Assembly (NCBI GenBank): GCA_013327885.1
Contig: JABUMY010000013.1
Location: forward strand, 124,001-188,000
Direction: 5' to 3'
Source of the DNA: Flavisolibacter longurius
GTDB lineage: Bacteria; Bacteroidota; Bacteroidia; Chitinophagales; Chitinophagaceae
Length of the DNA stretch: 64,000 bases
Within the stretch, counting starts at the first letter, position 1, and the number at the start of each line of letters is the position of its first letter. The translations under genes were made by a program, and so were the position numbers. Below the pieces are notes generated by a model. That model saw only the letters and a program-made list of their open reading frames with translations. It was not told the DNA's origin and did not search any database. Below are positions 34,650-42,811 of this stretch, one piece after another.

Positions 34650-35318
34650 ATGAAAAATCCAGAATCTACCGTCATTAAGGTCGCAATTGCCGACGACCAC
34701 GCACTTTTCCGTGCCGGCGTGAAAACCGCCCTCTCCAGCCGCAAAGACATCCAGATGATTGCCGAAGCCGAAAACGGCATGCAACTGCTTAATCTGCTGA
34801 AGCACATCAAGCCGGATGTGATCCTGCTCGACATCCAGATGCCGATCATGGACGGCCTGACCACCCTGCCGGAGATCAAGAAGCTGTACCCGGATATGAA
34901 AGTAATTATGCTTTCCATGCACAACGATCACTCCGTAATTACACGTATGATGGAGATAGGGGCCAACTCTTACCTCACGAAAGATTCCGATTCGGAAATG
35001 ATCTACCAGGCCATTTGCACCTGCTACGAACAGGAGTTTTATTTTAATGACCTCACCAACAAAGCGCTGCTCAACGGGCTTCGCATGAAGCGTCCGGTGG
35101 AGCAGGAAGTGCCCGAAGTGGCGCTCAACGACAAAGAAGTTACCATCCTGAAACTAATGTGCGAAGAAAAAAGCACACGTGAAATTGCCGCCGCCGTGGA
35201 CCTGAGTCCACGTACAGTAGAAGCCATTCGCGATAAGCTCAAAACCAAAACCGGCGCCAAATCACTGGCCGGTTTGATCATGTATGCCGTAAAAGCCGGC
35301 ATCGTAGAACAAGAATAA
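34650..35318 (+). CDS. Response regulator, NarL/FixJ family
   Basis: 222 residues. Receiver domain (1-~125): acidic pair in IADDHALFRAG, phosphorylation site D61 in ILLDIQMPIMDG, and K in SYLTKDS. The C-terminal LuxR-type helix-turn-helix (LNDKEVTILKLMCEEKSTREIAAAVDLSPRTVEAIRDKLK) binds DNA. No histidine kinase is adjacent, so the partner must be encoded elsewhere. A 188-base leader without recognisable ORF precedes it and a terminator follows. Confidence 0.95.
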   Translation: MKNPESTVIKVAIADDHALFRAGVKTALSSRKDIQMIAEAENGMQLLNLLKHIKPDVILLDIQMPIMDGLTTLPEIKKLYPDMKVIMLSMHNDHSVITRMMEIGANSYLTKDSDSEMIYQAICTCYEQEFYFNDLTNKALLNGLRMKRPVEQEVPEVALNDKEVTILKLMCEEKSTREIAAAVDLSPRTVEAIRDKLKTKTGAKSLAGLIMYAVKAGIVEQE

Positions 35319-35341
35319 TCGTCCCGACGCAACATTTTTTT

Positions 35342-35370
35342 AAAAAGCCAACGACCGCCGTTGGCTTTTT
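35342..35370 (+). terminator. Intrinsic terminator after response regulator
   Basis: 12-bp stem AAAAAGCCAACG / CGTTGGCTTTTT, 24 bases past the stop. Confidence 0.9.
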
Positions 35371-35387
35371 TCATTCAATTTTGAGCC

Positions 35388-36212
35388 ATGCAGGTTTGTT
35401 TCAATGGCGATTTTTTTCCCGCCAATGCACCGTTGCTGTCCGTACAAAACCGTTCCTTTAAATGGGGCGACGGTGTTTTTGAAACAGCGAAAGTGTACAG
35501 GGGAAAGCTTTTGCTAGCGGCCCTGCATTATGAACGGCTGGCGGTGAGTTTGCGCCTGTTGGGAATAACAGCCGGTGAAAGCCTGGACCTTAACCAACTT
35601 ACCGCAACTGTTTTGGAACTCTGCCGCCGGAACAAATGCCTGCCATCGGCCCGTGTCCGGCTTGCGGTTTTCCGGCAGGAAGACGGCAGCGCCGGTTATT
35701 CCCTTGAGGCCATCCCACTGCCGGAAACGACAAACAGTTGGCAGGAAGAAGGCCTCGAAATTGTGTTGTACCCCTTTGCCCGCAAAAGCATGGACGCCTT
35801 TGCCAACCTGAAGTCGGCCAATTTTCTGTCCTATGTGCTGGCGCAGCAATATGCAGTGGAAAGAGGTGTGGACGACGCCCTGGTGCTGAATGCACAAAGC
35901 TTTTTATGCGATTCTTCCAAAGCCAACCTGTTTTTAATAAAGGGAAAAAACATTTACACGCCGGCCCTGCACCAGGGATGCATAAACGGTGTCATGCGCC
36001 GCATCGTGCTGCAGGAATGCAAAAAGCTGGGTTACCGGGTCTTCCAGGACGAAGTGGAAGAATCGGCCTTGCTTTCGGCCGATGAAGTTTTTCTTACCAA
36101 TGCCATCCAGGTGATCCGTTGGGTGCGCCAATACAAAAACGCCGTTTACACCTGTACAGAAACAAAAAGGATTTTTGAAGCGGTTTCAAAAATCCTTTTT
36201 ACACCAGAATAG
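35388..36212 (+). CDS. Class IV aminotransferase / ADC lyase-like
   Basis: 274 residues. PLP fold-type IV pattern: RSFKWGDGVFETAKVYRGKLLL, PLP lysine K142 in NLKSANFLSYVLAQQYA, DDALVLNAQSFLCDSSKANLFLIKG, GCINGVMRRIVLQECKKLG and DEVFLTNAIQVIRWV. Candidates are aminodeoxychorismate lyase (folate), branched-chain or D-amino acid aminotransferase; sequence alone does not decide, though folE nearby makes a folate role thinkable. Its last codons lie inside a perfect 16-bp hairpin (36164-36200) that reads as the terminator of the convergent mqnBD genes. Confidence 0.85.
   Translation: MQVCFNGDFFPANAPLLSVQNRSFKWGDGVFETAKVYRGKLLLAALHYERLAVSLRLLGITAGESLDLNQLTATVLELCRRNKCLPSARVRLAVFRQEDGSAGYSLEAIPLPETTNSWQEEGLEIVLYPFARKSMDAFANLKSANFLSYVLAQQYAVERGVDDALVLNAQSFLCDSSKANLFLIKGKNIYTPALHQGCINGVMRRIVLQECKKLGYRVFQDEVEESALLSADEVFLTNAIQVIRWVRQYKNAVYTCTETKRIFEAVSKILFTPE
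36164..36200 (-). terminator. Terminator embedded in the aminotransferase 3' end
   Basis: AAAAAGGATTTTTGAA / TTCAAAAATCCTTTTT, a perfect 16-bp stem with a 5-base loop. It lies 31 bases past the mqnD stop on the minus strand and ends in T5, but sits inside the convergent coding sequence, 10 bases before its stop. Confidence 0.75.
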
Positions 36213-36230
36213 CGATGTTGCCGTTAGGTC

Positions 36231-37088
36231 TTATTCGTTAGCACCGCTTTCTGTCGAAGAGGCAATAAATAAGTCTTCACCGGTCGTTGTTTCGCCGGTA
36301 CTGCCGGCGTACACAGCATAAAATTTTTGAATGGCGGCCTTGCCTTCTTCCCCCAACTGCACCGTATGCTCGTTTACGTAAAGCTGTATGTGTTTTCGCA
36401 TCACATCTTCTTCCATGGCCTGTGCATGCTCTACCACATACGGCGACAACTGCGGGTAGTTTTGAAAGCTGTATTCCACGCTTTTGCGGATCAGTCTTTC
36501 TACTTTTTGCTGTACGTCAGCAGGCAGGTTTTTTTTGATAGCGATACAGGCCAGGGGGATCGGTGCTTTTTCCTTTTCTTCCCAGATCTCTCCCAAGTCG
36601 CAAATCTTGTGCAGGCCTTTTTGCTCGTAGGTAAACCGGTTTTCGTGGATGATAACGCCCATGTCTACCTCGCCATTGACCACCGCATCTTCGATGGAAG
36701 AAAACAACATCGGCACTTTATTTTTCGCCAGCGGGAATGCATAGCTGAGTAAAAAGTTGGCTGTTGTGGCCTCGCCGGGAATGGCGATCCGGTTGTGCTC
36801 AAAATCCTGTACTTCCACTGCTTTTTTTGCCACCAGCAAGGGACCAACGCCTTTGCCCAAAGCGGCACCGGAATACAAACTGCTGTACTGTGCTCTTTGC
36901 GGAAAAAAGGCCGGGAAGCTTAGCTTGGTGATGTCCAATTTTCCTTCCGGCGCCCAGCTATTGAGGGTTTGAATGTCTTCCAGGTAGGGTTCAAACTGAA
37001 GCCCTTCGGTATCGATCTTGCCATTGACAAGGGCGTCAAAAATAAAGGTATCGTTCGGGCAGGGTGAGAATCCAATGCTAAGCTTCAT
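36231..37088 (-). CDS. mqnD: 1,4-dihydroxy-6-naphthoate synthase MqnD
   Basis: 285 residues. The periplasmic-binding-protein-like MqnA/MqnD fold opens KLSIGFSPCPNDTFIFDALV, with DITKLSFPAFFP, SSLYSGAALGKGVGPLLV, NRIAIPGEATTANFLL and MGVIIHENRFTYEQKGL. It converts the cyclic de-hypoxanthine futalosine to dihydroxynaphthoate in the futalosine route to menaquinone. The C-terminal ~20 residues (SGETTTGEDLFIASSTESGANE) are low-complexity and may be a local extension. Its ATG overlaps the mqnB stop (ATGA), so the two are coupled. Confidence 0.95.
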   Translation of the reverse strand: MKLSIGFSPCPNDTFIFDALVNGKIDTEGLQFEPYLEDIQTLNSWAPEGKLDITKLSFPAFFPQRAQYSSLYSGAALGKGVGPLLVAKKAVEVQDFEHNRIAIPGEATTANFLLSYAFPLAKNKVPMLFSSIEDAVVNGEVDMGVIIHENRFTYEQKGLHKICDLGEIWEEKEKAPIPLACIAIKKNLPADVQQKVERLIRKSVEYSFQNYPQLSPYVVEHAQAMEEDVMRKHIQLYVNEHTVQLGEEGKAAIQKFYAVYAGSTGETTTGEDLFIASSTESGANE

Positions 37089-37729
37089 AAGGCTTCCAGT
37101 TTAGTGAGTGTTTGTTGTACTGCTTGATTCAGTTTTGTGATTGCTTCTTTCATCACCCACTTGCTTTTGTCTCTTTCGCCGATAAAGTTAGAAAGAGAAC
37201 GAAGTTGCAGGAAAGGTAAGCCTTCCATCAGGGCTACATAATGCAGGGCAGCACCTTCCATGCTTTCTACCGCGGCCCGTAGGGTGTTGCGGTAATAGGC
37301 AATTCGCTCTTCTTTGGTAGAGATCTCGTTGACCGTTACACCGTTTACCAGCGGCAGTCCCGTAAGATGCAGAATTTTGGATTCATTGGTCAGCTTACCT
37401 CCCTTCCAGGGTGCCGTTTGCAAGCCAAGCAGCTTCAGGTCAAACAGCGAACGAAACGATGCTTCCTGCACTCCCAGGTCGCCAATGGTTTCGCTTTCCA
37501 CCACAACCACTTCGGCAAGCGGCTGGTCGGTGAGCAGCGTACCGGCTACGCCTGCCTGTAAAACAGCATCGGGACGATTGGTGGCAATTTCTTTTGTCAG
37601 CGCATAGGTGCAGGCAGCAAGGCCCACACCGGTTATCAATATATCCACCGTATGTTCTTCTTTTAGCGAAAGTGCCTGTAAGGTTGGCCCGATCTCCATT
37701 TCGGTGGCTGCACAAAGTAAAACCCGCAT
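37085..37729 (-). CDS. mqnB: Futalosine hydrolase MqnB
   Basis: 214 residues from MRVLLCAATEMEIGPTLQAL; the frame is open far upstream (to 38308) but only by lying opposite queD. It has the MTA/SAH nucleosidase-like phosphorylase fold: DILITGVGLAACTYAL, VLQAGVAGTL, VVVVESETIGDLG, ESMEGAALHYVALMEGLPFLQLRSLSNFIGERD. The enzyme releases hypoxanthine from futalosine. It is translationally coupled to mqnD, so this is a two-gene menaquinone operon. A near-match -7 element (GAAATTTG) lies six bases before the ATG. Confidence 0.95.
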   Translation of the reverse strand: MRVLLCAATEMEIGPTLQALSLKEEHTVDILITGVGLAACTYALTKEIATNRPDAVLQAGVAGTLLTDQPLAEVVVVESETIGDLGVQEASFRSLFDLKLLGLQTAPWKGGKLTNESKILHLTGLPLVNGVTVNEISTKEERIAYYRNTLRAAVESMEGAALHYVALMEGLPFLQLRSLSNFIGERDKSKWVMKEAITKLNQAVQQTLTKLEAL

Positions 37730-37765
37730 GGCGCAAATTTCGGGTTTTGCAGCGATTGCAACCTT

Positions 37766-37773
37766 TACCTTTG
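37766..37773 (+). promoter_or_regulatory. -7 element TACCTTTG before queD
   Basis: An exact TAnnTTTG match with TTG at 37747-37749 (16-base spacer, slightly short) upstream. The ATG is 25 bases downstream. Confidence 0.45.
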
Positions 37774-37798
37774 TTCTTTGTTGTTTAACCCGAACAAT

Positions 37799-38215
37799 AT
37801 GAAGCAGAGAGTAGCCGTGGTGCGCCGGGAACATTTTAACGCCGCCCATCGCCTTTACCGGCAAGACTGGACCGACGAGCAGAATACCGATATGTTTGGC
37901 AAATGCAGCCTGCCTAATTTTCATGGACATAACTACGAGCTTGAAATAAAAGTAGTGGGTGAAGTGGATGCCGAAACCGGTTACGTCATGGACATTAAAA
38001 AGCTTTCGGACCTGGTGGAAGAAACCGTGCTTCAAAAGTTCGATCACAAAAACCTGAACATCGATGTCGAGGAATTCCGGACGTTGAACCCAACGGCCGA
38101 AAACATTGCCATTGTGATCTATACCCTTTTGCGGCCGCACATCAACCAGCAGCATGATCTTTTTATCCGCCTTTTTGAAACGCCCCGCAACTATGTAGAA
38201 TACCCCGTAGCCTGA
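37799..38215 (+). CDS. queD: 6-carboxytetrahydropterin synthase (QueD/PTPS family)
   Basis: 138 residues from MKQRVAVVRREHFNAAHRLY. Zinc ligands: H17 in NAAHRL, H42 and H44 in FHGHNYELE; catalytic-type C36 in GKCSLPN. ENIAIVIYTLLRPHI follows. It converts dihydroneopterin triphosphate into a carboxy- or pyruvoyl-tetrahydropterin on the way to queuosine (or a pterin cofactor). The GTP cyclohydrolase gene folE that makes its substrate follows on the same strand, 45 bases on. Confidence 0.93.
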   Translation: MKQRVAVVRREHFNAAHRLYRQDWTDEQNTDMFGKCSLPNFHGHNYELEIKVVGEVDAETGYVMDIKKLSDLVEETVLQKFDHKNLNIDVEEFRTLNPTAENIAIVIYTLLRPHINQQHDLFIRLFETPRNYVEYPVA

Positions 38216-38260
38216 CGGGATAAACAGGCCTTTACAGTAAACTAAAAATTGATTTTCCTG

Positions 38261-38860
38261 ATGGCTTATCATAAAATCGAACAGTACGACGAGAACATCA
38301 CCAAGCAACTTTCAGAATGTTACAAAACCATCATTGCCTCTACCGGTGAAGATGCCGAGCGGGAAGGCCTGCTGAAAACACCCGAACGGGCTGCCAAAGC
38401 GTTCCAGTTTGCCACGCAGGGTTACGGCCAGGATGCCGTGGCCATCCTCAATTCGGCCCGGTTCCAGGAAGATATCAGCGAGATGGTGATTGTAAAAGAC
38501 ATTGAATTGTACTCCATGTGTGAGCACCACCTGCACCCGTTTTACGGCAAGGCGCATGTGGCCTATATTCCCAATGGCTATATTACCGGCTTAAGCAAAA
38601 TTGCAAGGGTGGTGGATGTGTATGCCCGTCGCCTGCAGGTGCAGGAAAGGCTGACCACCCAAATTTTGGCAGCCATTAAAGAAAGCCTGAATCCCCTGGG
38701 TGTAGCCGTGGTGATCGAAGCAAAACACCTGTGCATGATGGTGAGAGGCGTACAAAAGCAAAACTCCGTTACCACCACTTCTTCCTACGATGGCGAATTT
38801 TTGAACAACCACATTACACGGAACGAATTTTTAAAACTGATTTCGGCCGACCTCAGTTAA
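38261..38860 (+). CDS. folE: GTP cyclohydrolase I
   Basis: 199 residues from [19 protein letters not shown]. Zinc-site C87, H89, H90 in MCEHHLHPF and the later Cys in [21 protein letters not shown] are intact, with [23 protein letters not shown]. It makes dihydroneopterin triphosphate from GTP for folate and, with QueD, for queuosine. It is in a likely operon with queD. Its stop overlaps the convergent Uma2 stop by four bases. Confidence 0.96.
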   Translation: MAYHKIEQYDENITKQLSECYKTIIASTGEDAEREGLLKTPERAAKAFQFATQGYGQDAVAILNSARFQEDISEMVIVKDIELYSMCEHHLHPFYGKAHVAYIPNGYITGLSKIARVVDVYARRLQVQERLTTQILAAIKESLNPLGVAVVIEAKHLCMMVRGVQKQNSVTTTSSYDGEFLNNHITRNEFLKLISADLS

Positions 38861-39399
38861 GCAAACAATTCCTGAACGGAAACGGCAACCGTGCAATCCC
38901 TTGTCAGGTTAAATTCGGACAGGTTATTTTTTTCCTGGTAGAGATTGTGCTGAAGCTGGAAAATCTCTACCAGCTTTTTCCCCAGGTCGGCAATGAGGTA
39001 GTACCGAACCCCGTAGGCCTGGTACAGATTGAACTTTGTATTGCGGTCTTTTAAAATAGTGGACGGAGAAAGGATTTCTAGAATGAGCGATGGTGGTGAC
39101 GTGACAAAGTTTCCTTTGATCTCTTCACAGACAATCATTACGTCCGGACGTACCACCGTGTCATCACTAACGATCCAGTCAGATTCATACAAGACTTTGC
39201 AATTGCAGTTATTTTTTTTATGCGTGAGGGCAATCGAAAATAAAGTAATGAAACGGCTGCCAAATTCCTGGTGCTGCCAGTTGGGCGCAGGACTCATGGC
39301 ATACGGAATACCCCGGAGCAATTCCCAGTCGCCTTCCCACTTTTCATAATCTTTGTAGGTGTATCGCGGGTAATCTTCTATGGTTAAATTGAAACTCAT
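38857..39399 (-). CDS. Uma2 family endonuclease, second copy
   Basis: 180 residues. [18 protein letters not shown]-type opening ([19 protein letters not shown]), [15 protein letters not shown] and [33 protein letters not shown] give the Uma2 core. It is only distantly similar to the copy at 24859, so not a recent duplicate. It is a stand-alone gene with a 4-base tail overlap with folE. Confidence 0.88.
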   Translation of the reverse strand: MSFNLTIEDYPRYTYKDYEKWEGDWELLRGIPYAMSPAPNWQHQEFGSRFITLFSIALTHKKNNCNCKVLYESDWIVSDDTVVRPDVMIVCEEIKGNFVTSPPSLILEILSPSTILKDRNTKFNLYQAYGVRYYLIADLGKKLVEIFQLQHNLYQEKNNLSEFNLTRDCTVAVSVQELFA

Positions 39400-39439
39400 C
39401 CCTGTAATTCAAATTTAAGGCGGTTTCTCGGTTGTAGCT

Positions 39440-39447
39440 TACTTTTG
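39440..39447 (+). promoter_or_regulatory. -7 element TACTTTTG before fabD
   Basis: An exact TAnnTTTG match ending six bases before the ATG at 39454; predicts a leaderless or nearly leaderless mRNA. No good -33 TTG was found at 19-21 bases. Confidence 0.5.
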
Positions 39448-39453
39448 CGGCTT

Positions 39454-40344
39454 ATGAAGAATGCTTTTGTATTTCCCGGACAGGGTGCCCAGTTTCCGGG
39501 AATGGGGAAAACGTATTACGAGAACAGCAGTTTTGCCAAGCGAATTTTTGAACAAGCCAATGAACTGGTAGGATTCCGGATCTCTGATGTGATGTTCAAC
39601 GGAAGCGAAGAAGACCTGAAGCAAACCAAGATCACGCAGCCTGCTATTTTCCTGCACTCCATCATTGCATTCCGCAGCATAGAAGCCGGCAGGCCCGATA
39701 TGGTGGCCGGTCATTCCCTGGGCGAATTTTCTGCCCTTGTTGCCAACGGCACGCTGAGCTTTGAAAGCGGCTTACAGTTGGTTAGCCTGCGTGCCCAGGC
39801 CATGCAAAAGGCCTGCGAAATGAACCCTTCTACCATGGCGGCTGTCCTGGGACTTGACGATGAAAAAGTAGTGGAAGTCTGTGCGCAGGTAGCCGAAGAA
39901 ACCGGCGAAGTAGTGGTGCCCGCCAATTATAATTGCCCCGGACAACTTGTTATCAGCGGCAGCATGAAAGGCGTAGAAGTGGCTTGCGAAGCCCTGCGTG
40001 CCGCCGGTGCCAAGCGTGCCCTCATCCTTCCTGTAGGTGGCGCTTTTCACTCTCCCCTGATGGAGCCAGCCCGCAAAGAATTGCAGGATGCCATTGAAAC
40101 AACAACGTTTCATACTCCGGCCTGCCCGGTTTACCAGAACGTGGCGGCCAAAGGTGTATTGGACCGCGACGAGATTAAGCAAAACCTCATTAACCAACTC
40201 ACCGGTGCCGTCAGGTGGACGCAATGTGTACAGGCGATGATCGCCGACGGCGCTACCCGCTTTGTTGAAGTTGGTCCCGGGAAAGTACTCCAGGGCCTGA
40301 TCGCCAAGATTGATAAATCCGTTCAAACCGAAGGGGTAAGCTGA
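39454..40344 (+). CDS. fabD: Malonyl-CoA:ACP transacylase
   Basis: 296 residues from MKNAFVFPGQGAQFPGMGKT. The active-site serine S88 is in the GHSLGEFSAL nucleophile elbow, with the early GQGAQ motif and a later GAFHSPLMEPAR carrying the catalytic His. It loads malonyl groups on acyl carrier protein for fatty acid elongation. A CAATAGG-word repeat lies seven bases past the stop. Confidence 0.96.
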   Translation: MKNAFVFPGQGAQFPGMGKTYYENSSFAKRIFEQANELVGFRISDVMFNGSEEDLKQTKITQPAIFLHSIIAFRSIEAGRPDMVAGHSLGEFSALVANGTLSFESGLQLVSLRAQAMQKACEMNPSTMAAVLGLDDEKVVEVCAQVAEETGEVVVPANYNCPGQLVISGSMKGVEVACEALRAAGAKRALILPVGGAFHSPLMEPARKELQDAIETTTFHTPACPVYQNVAAKGVLDRDEIKQNLINQLTGAVRWTQCVQAMIADGATRFVEVGPGKVLQGLIAKIDKSVQTEGVS

Positions 40345-40350
40345 ATTTCA

Positions 40351-40428
40351 ATAGGCAATTGACAATAAGCAATAGGCGATGAGGGGCAAGACTTGCTCAT
40401 TGCAGGTTGCTTATTGCGAATTGGTTAT
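40351..40428. repeat. CAATAGGCAATT word repeat after fabD
   Basis: ATAGGCAATTGACAATAAGCAATAGG at 40351-40376 in short words; reverse-complement words (TTGCTTATTGCGAATTGG) at 40406-40424. The arms face each other over a short centre containing GCAAG-A-CTTGC. Confidence 0.65.
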
Positions 40429-40471
40429 CAAACGGCAAAGCTTTTGCATATTCTACACAAAATGTAGCGAT

Positions 40472-40636
40472 ATGCAAAAGCTTTCAACTTTGTGGATTTG
40501 TGCAATAGCAATGGTCATGACCCTTTCTTCCTGCGAGATCGTGGGTGGCATTTTCAAAGCAGGCTTCTGGACGGCGATCATCCTGATCGTACTCGTCATT
40601 ATTCTTATCCTTTGGCTGATCAGGCGGATGCGCTGA
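40472..40636 (+). CDS. Tiny lipoprotein with one membrane helix
   Basis: 54 residues from MQKLSTLWICAIAMVMTLSSCEIV; the longer frame runs through the repeat and is rejected. Lipobox TLSSC followed by EIVGGIFKAGFWTAIILIVLVIILILWLIRRMR, a single transmembrane helix and basic end. Such ~55-residue proteins recur in Bacteroidota and are sometimes labelled phosphatidate cytidylyltransferase, a label nothing in the sequence supports. The function is unknown. Confidence 0.7.
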   Translation: MQKLSTLWICAIAMVMTLSSCEIVGGIFKAGFWTAIILIVLVIILILWLIRRMR

Positions 40637-40637
40637 G

Positions 40638-42491
40638 TTATTGTGTCTGCAGCAGGCATACCTTTCCGTCCATGGTGGAAGCGATCAGTCGTTTTCCATC
40701 CAGCACATTCACGGTATTGACCATGGAATTGTCGATCTTATAAGCCCAGGTTATTTTTTGTGTGGCGGGGTTGATGGCATACACCACACCGCTCCGGGTT
40801 CCAAAAAATACGGTACCTTCTTTTTCTATTAACATTGATGGTGCATGTTCGTAACCATAACCAGCATGCATTTTCCAGGCAAGTTGCGGCTCCACTTTGT
40901 TGGTCACAAAAGCAACAACCGTATCCTGCATGGTTTTGCCGTAGATAAAACGACCGTCTTCCGAAACCCCCATACTTTCCCTTACCGTTGCTTCTTTTGT
41001 GCGCCACAGCGTTTGCCCATTGGTAAAATCAATGGCTGATAAATAACGGTCTGGCGCTACCACGTACACAACGTCATCTTTAATTACAGGAATGCAGGCG
41101 GCTGGTGAAAAATTGATCACCGAAGAACCGTTGTTCCATTTCCAGAGAAGCGTTCCCTTGTCCTTGTCGAGAGCATAAAGATTTCTATCCCAGGCGCCAA
41201 AAACAACGGCATTTTTGTAAACAACGGGTTTGCTAACAACCGGTCCCGCCAGGCCGTTAAAAGCCCAGCGTTCTTTGCCAGTAGCCAGGTCAAGAGCACG
41301 GAACGAATGATCGCTGCCGCCGATATAAACAACGTCACCTTCAATCAGCGGTGAACCCAGCACAGAGGCACCGGTTGCCTTTTTCCAGACCAGTTTTCCT
41401 TTTTGGTCCAGGCAGTAAACGTTGCTGTCGGCAGAGCCCAAAACAATTTTTGTATTACCATTAGCAGTAGCAAATGCTGGTGATGAAAAAATAGGCCCGC
41501 CGGTTTGAAAACGCCATCTCGGTTTGCCGCTGACAAGGTCAAGGGCCTCGATGACGCCATTCTGGTTGCCAAACACCACCTGGTTGCCTACCACGGCCGG
41601 TGTGGAAATAACGTTTGCGGCAGATGCATAGGTCCAAGCAGCTTTTACCTGCGGGTAATGCTGGTTGATGAAAAAGTCGGGGCGGGGAAAGGCTTTTGTT
41701 TTGTTGTATTGCTGCCGGCTAACGGCAACCCCTGTCCATTTTTTTTCTTCTTTGGAAACCGGTTTGCGTTCGGTGAACAGGATAGAGTCCTGCCGCACAT
41801 CCACCAGGTTGTACCCGCCTTCGGCGGCTTTTGCCCGCAGGTTGGAACGTCCCATCACGGCCGGAAGTTCCTCCGCTTGAACCGGGCGGTTGCTGTGCCC
41901 GTGGCCACAGAGCGCCAGGATGGTAGCCTTTTCTTTCAACATGTCGATGATCTCGTACCAGTTGTCGAGGCCATTGTCGAGCGGGTAGTGGTTTAAAAAA
42001 ATCACGGGTTCGTTTTTCCCGATCTTTTTCAGCTTGTCCTTCATCCAGTTCACGGCATGGCGGGGAACGTGGCCATCGCTCATGCGCACATAAGGACCCG
42101 ATGCGCAGCCAATAAAATGAATGCCGTTGTGTTTGAAATAAAACGTATCGTCGCCAAAGGTTTTGGTGAAGCTCAGACCACCGCTTTCGCTCCAGCCCGT
42201 ATCGTGGTTGCCGGGAATGATGTAATAAGGAATGTCCAGGCTGTCGAGGATCTGTTTGGCCAGGGCGAGTTCCTCGTTTTTTCCAAGTTCTGTTATGTCG
42301 CCGGTGAGCACCACAAAGTCCACATCCGTCATGGTGTTGATATCCGCTACGGTATGGCGCAGGTCTTCATCGGCACCACCGTTAGGTGAGCCTATGTGTG
42401 TATCGGAAATAAATGCAAAGCGAAATGGCTTTTTCTGTGCAAATACGGTTAGCGATAAAAACAATAGGGTGGATAGGAGGACTCTTTTCAT
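40638..42491 (-). CDS. Metallophosphoesterase fused to PQQ-type β-propeller
   Basis: 617 residues from MKRVLLSTLLFLSLTVFAQ, a signal peptide; the 32 codons upstream are rejected. Residues ~22-270 are a calcineurin-like phosphoesterase: FISDTHIG, VLTGDITELGKNEE, PGNHDTGWS, FLNHYPL, LCGHGHSN with the metal ligands in place. Residues ~300-610 are a BamB/PQQ-like propeller of seven or so blades, seen as repeated ALDLVSGKPRWRF, CLDQKGKLVWKK, ALDLATGKERW, ALDKDKGTLLWKW. It is probably periplasmic or on the surface. The substrate is unknown. Exact -7 TACATTTG lies six bases before the ATG. Confidence 0.9.
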   Translation of the reverse strand: MKRVLLSTLLFLSLTVFAQKKPFRFAFISDTHIGSPNGGADEDLRHTVADINTMTDVDFVVLTGDITELGKNEELALAKQILDSLDIPYYIIPGNHDTGWSESGGLSFTKTFGDDTFYFKHNGIHFIGCASGPYVRMSDGHVPRHAVNWMKDKLKKIGKNEPVIFLNHYPLDNGLDNWYEIIDMLKEKATILALCGHGHSNRPVQAEELPAVMGRSNLRAKAAEGGYNLVDVRQDSILFTERKPVSKEEKKWTGVAVSRQQYNKTKAFPRPDFFINQHYPQVKAAWTYASAANVISTPAVVGNQVVFGNQNGVIEALDLVSGKPRWRFQTGGPIFSSPAFATANGNTKIVLGSADSNVYCLDQKGKLVWKKATGASVLGSPLIEGDVVYIGGSDHSFRALDLATGKERWAFNGLAGPVVSKPVVYKNAVVFGAWDRNLYALDKDKGTLLWKWNNGSSVINFSPAACIPVIKDDVVYVVAPDRYLSAIDFTNGQTLWRTKEATVRESMGVSEDGRFIYGKTMQDTVVAFVTNKVEPQLAWKMHAGYGYEHAPSMLIEKEGTVFFGTRSGVVYAINPATQKITWAYKIDNSMVNTVNVLDGKRLIASTMDGKVCLLQTQ

Positions 42492-42497
42492 GGTGCA

Positions 42498-42505
42498 CAA
42501 ATGTA
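42498..42505 (-). promoter_or_regulatory. -7 element TACATTTG before phosphoesterase-propeller gene
   Basis: An exact TAnnTTTG match six bases before the ATG at 42491; supports that start and a near-leaderless mRNA. Confidence 0.55.
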
Positions 42506-42629
42506 GGGATTTGAAAAGAGGGGGGATGGGTTTGAACCATCCTTCCTTCGTCAGGATGAACGCCGGACACAGGGCACGGAGGAGCACCGTGATTCCCTCT
42601 GTGCTCGCTGTCCCTGTGGTTCAAAAAAA

Positions 42630-42710
42630 GCTGAATAGAATTCCCAACCGCAGAAGAGTGCGACGCAACGAAAGCGCAATCGACTTCCTGCCGCTGGTAA
42701 CAAAAAGAAA
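42630..42710 (+). repeat. Interspersed GCGACGCAAC element, copy B
   Basis: GCTGAATAGAATTCCCAACC, then AGAAGAGTGCGACGCAACGAAAG, then CCGCTGGTAACAAAAAG; the order and strand are as in copies A and C, with the core 30 bases after GCTGAAT. Confidence 0.85.
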
Positions 42711-42811
42711 ATCACCCTATCGGCCAACCAACCCCAAACACCAAACTCCAAACCCCAAACCTGTTTTTTCCCTGTTTTCCATTAATTTCGGCCCTCAAAC
42801 AAAAACACACA

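Larger units (their letters stand above)
42492..42811. other. 320-base divergent gap filled by three repeat types
   Basis: 42565-42621: facing GGACACAGGGCACGGAGG and CCCTCTGTGCTCGCTGTCCC words. 42630-42710: interspersed element copy B. 42724-42761: CCAAACACCAAACTCC-type words. The -7 element of the phosphoesterase gene is at 42498-42505. Confidence 0.75.

Noticed and set aside
38249-38261. TTG start of folE four codons upstream
   Set aside because: The ATG at 38261 matches the family start better.
37730-38308. Long N-terminal extension of mqnB
   Set aside because: It is the antisense of queD; the true start MRVLLCAATEMEIG fits the family.
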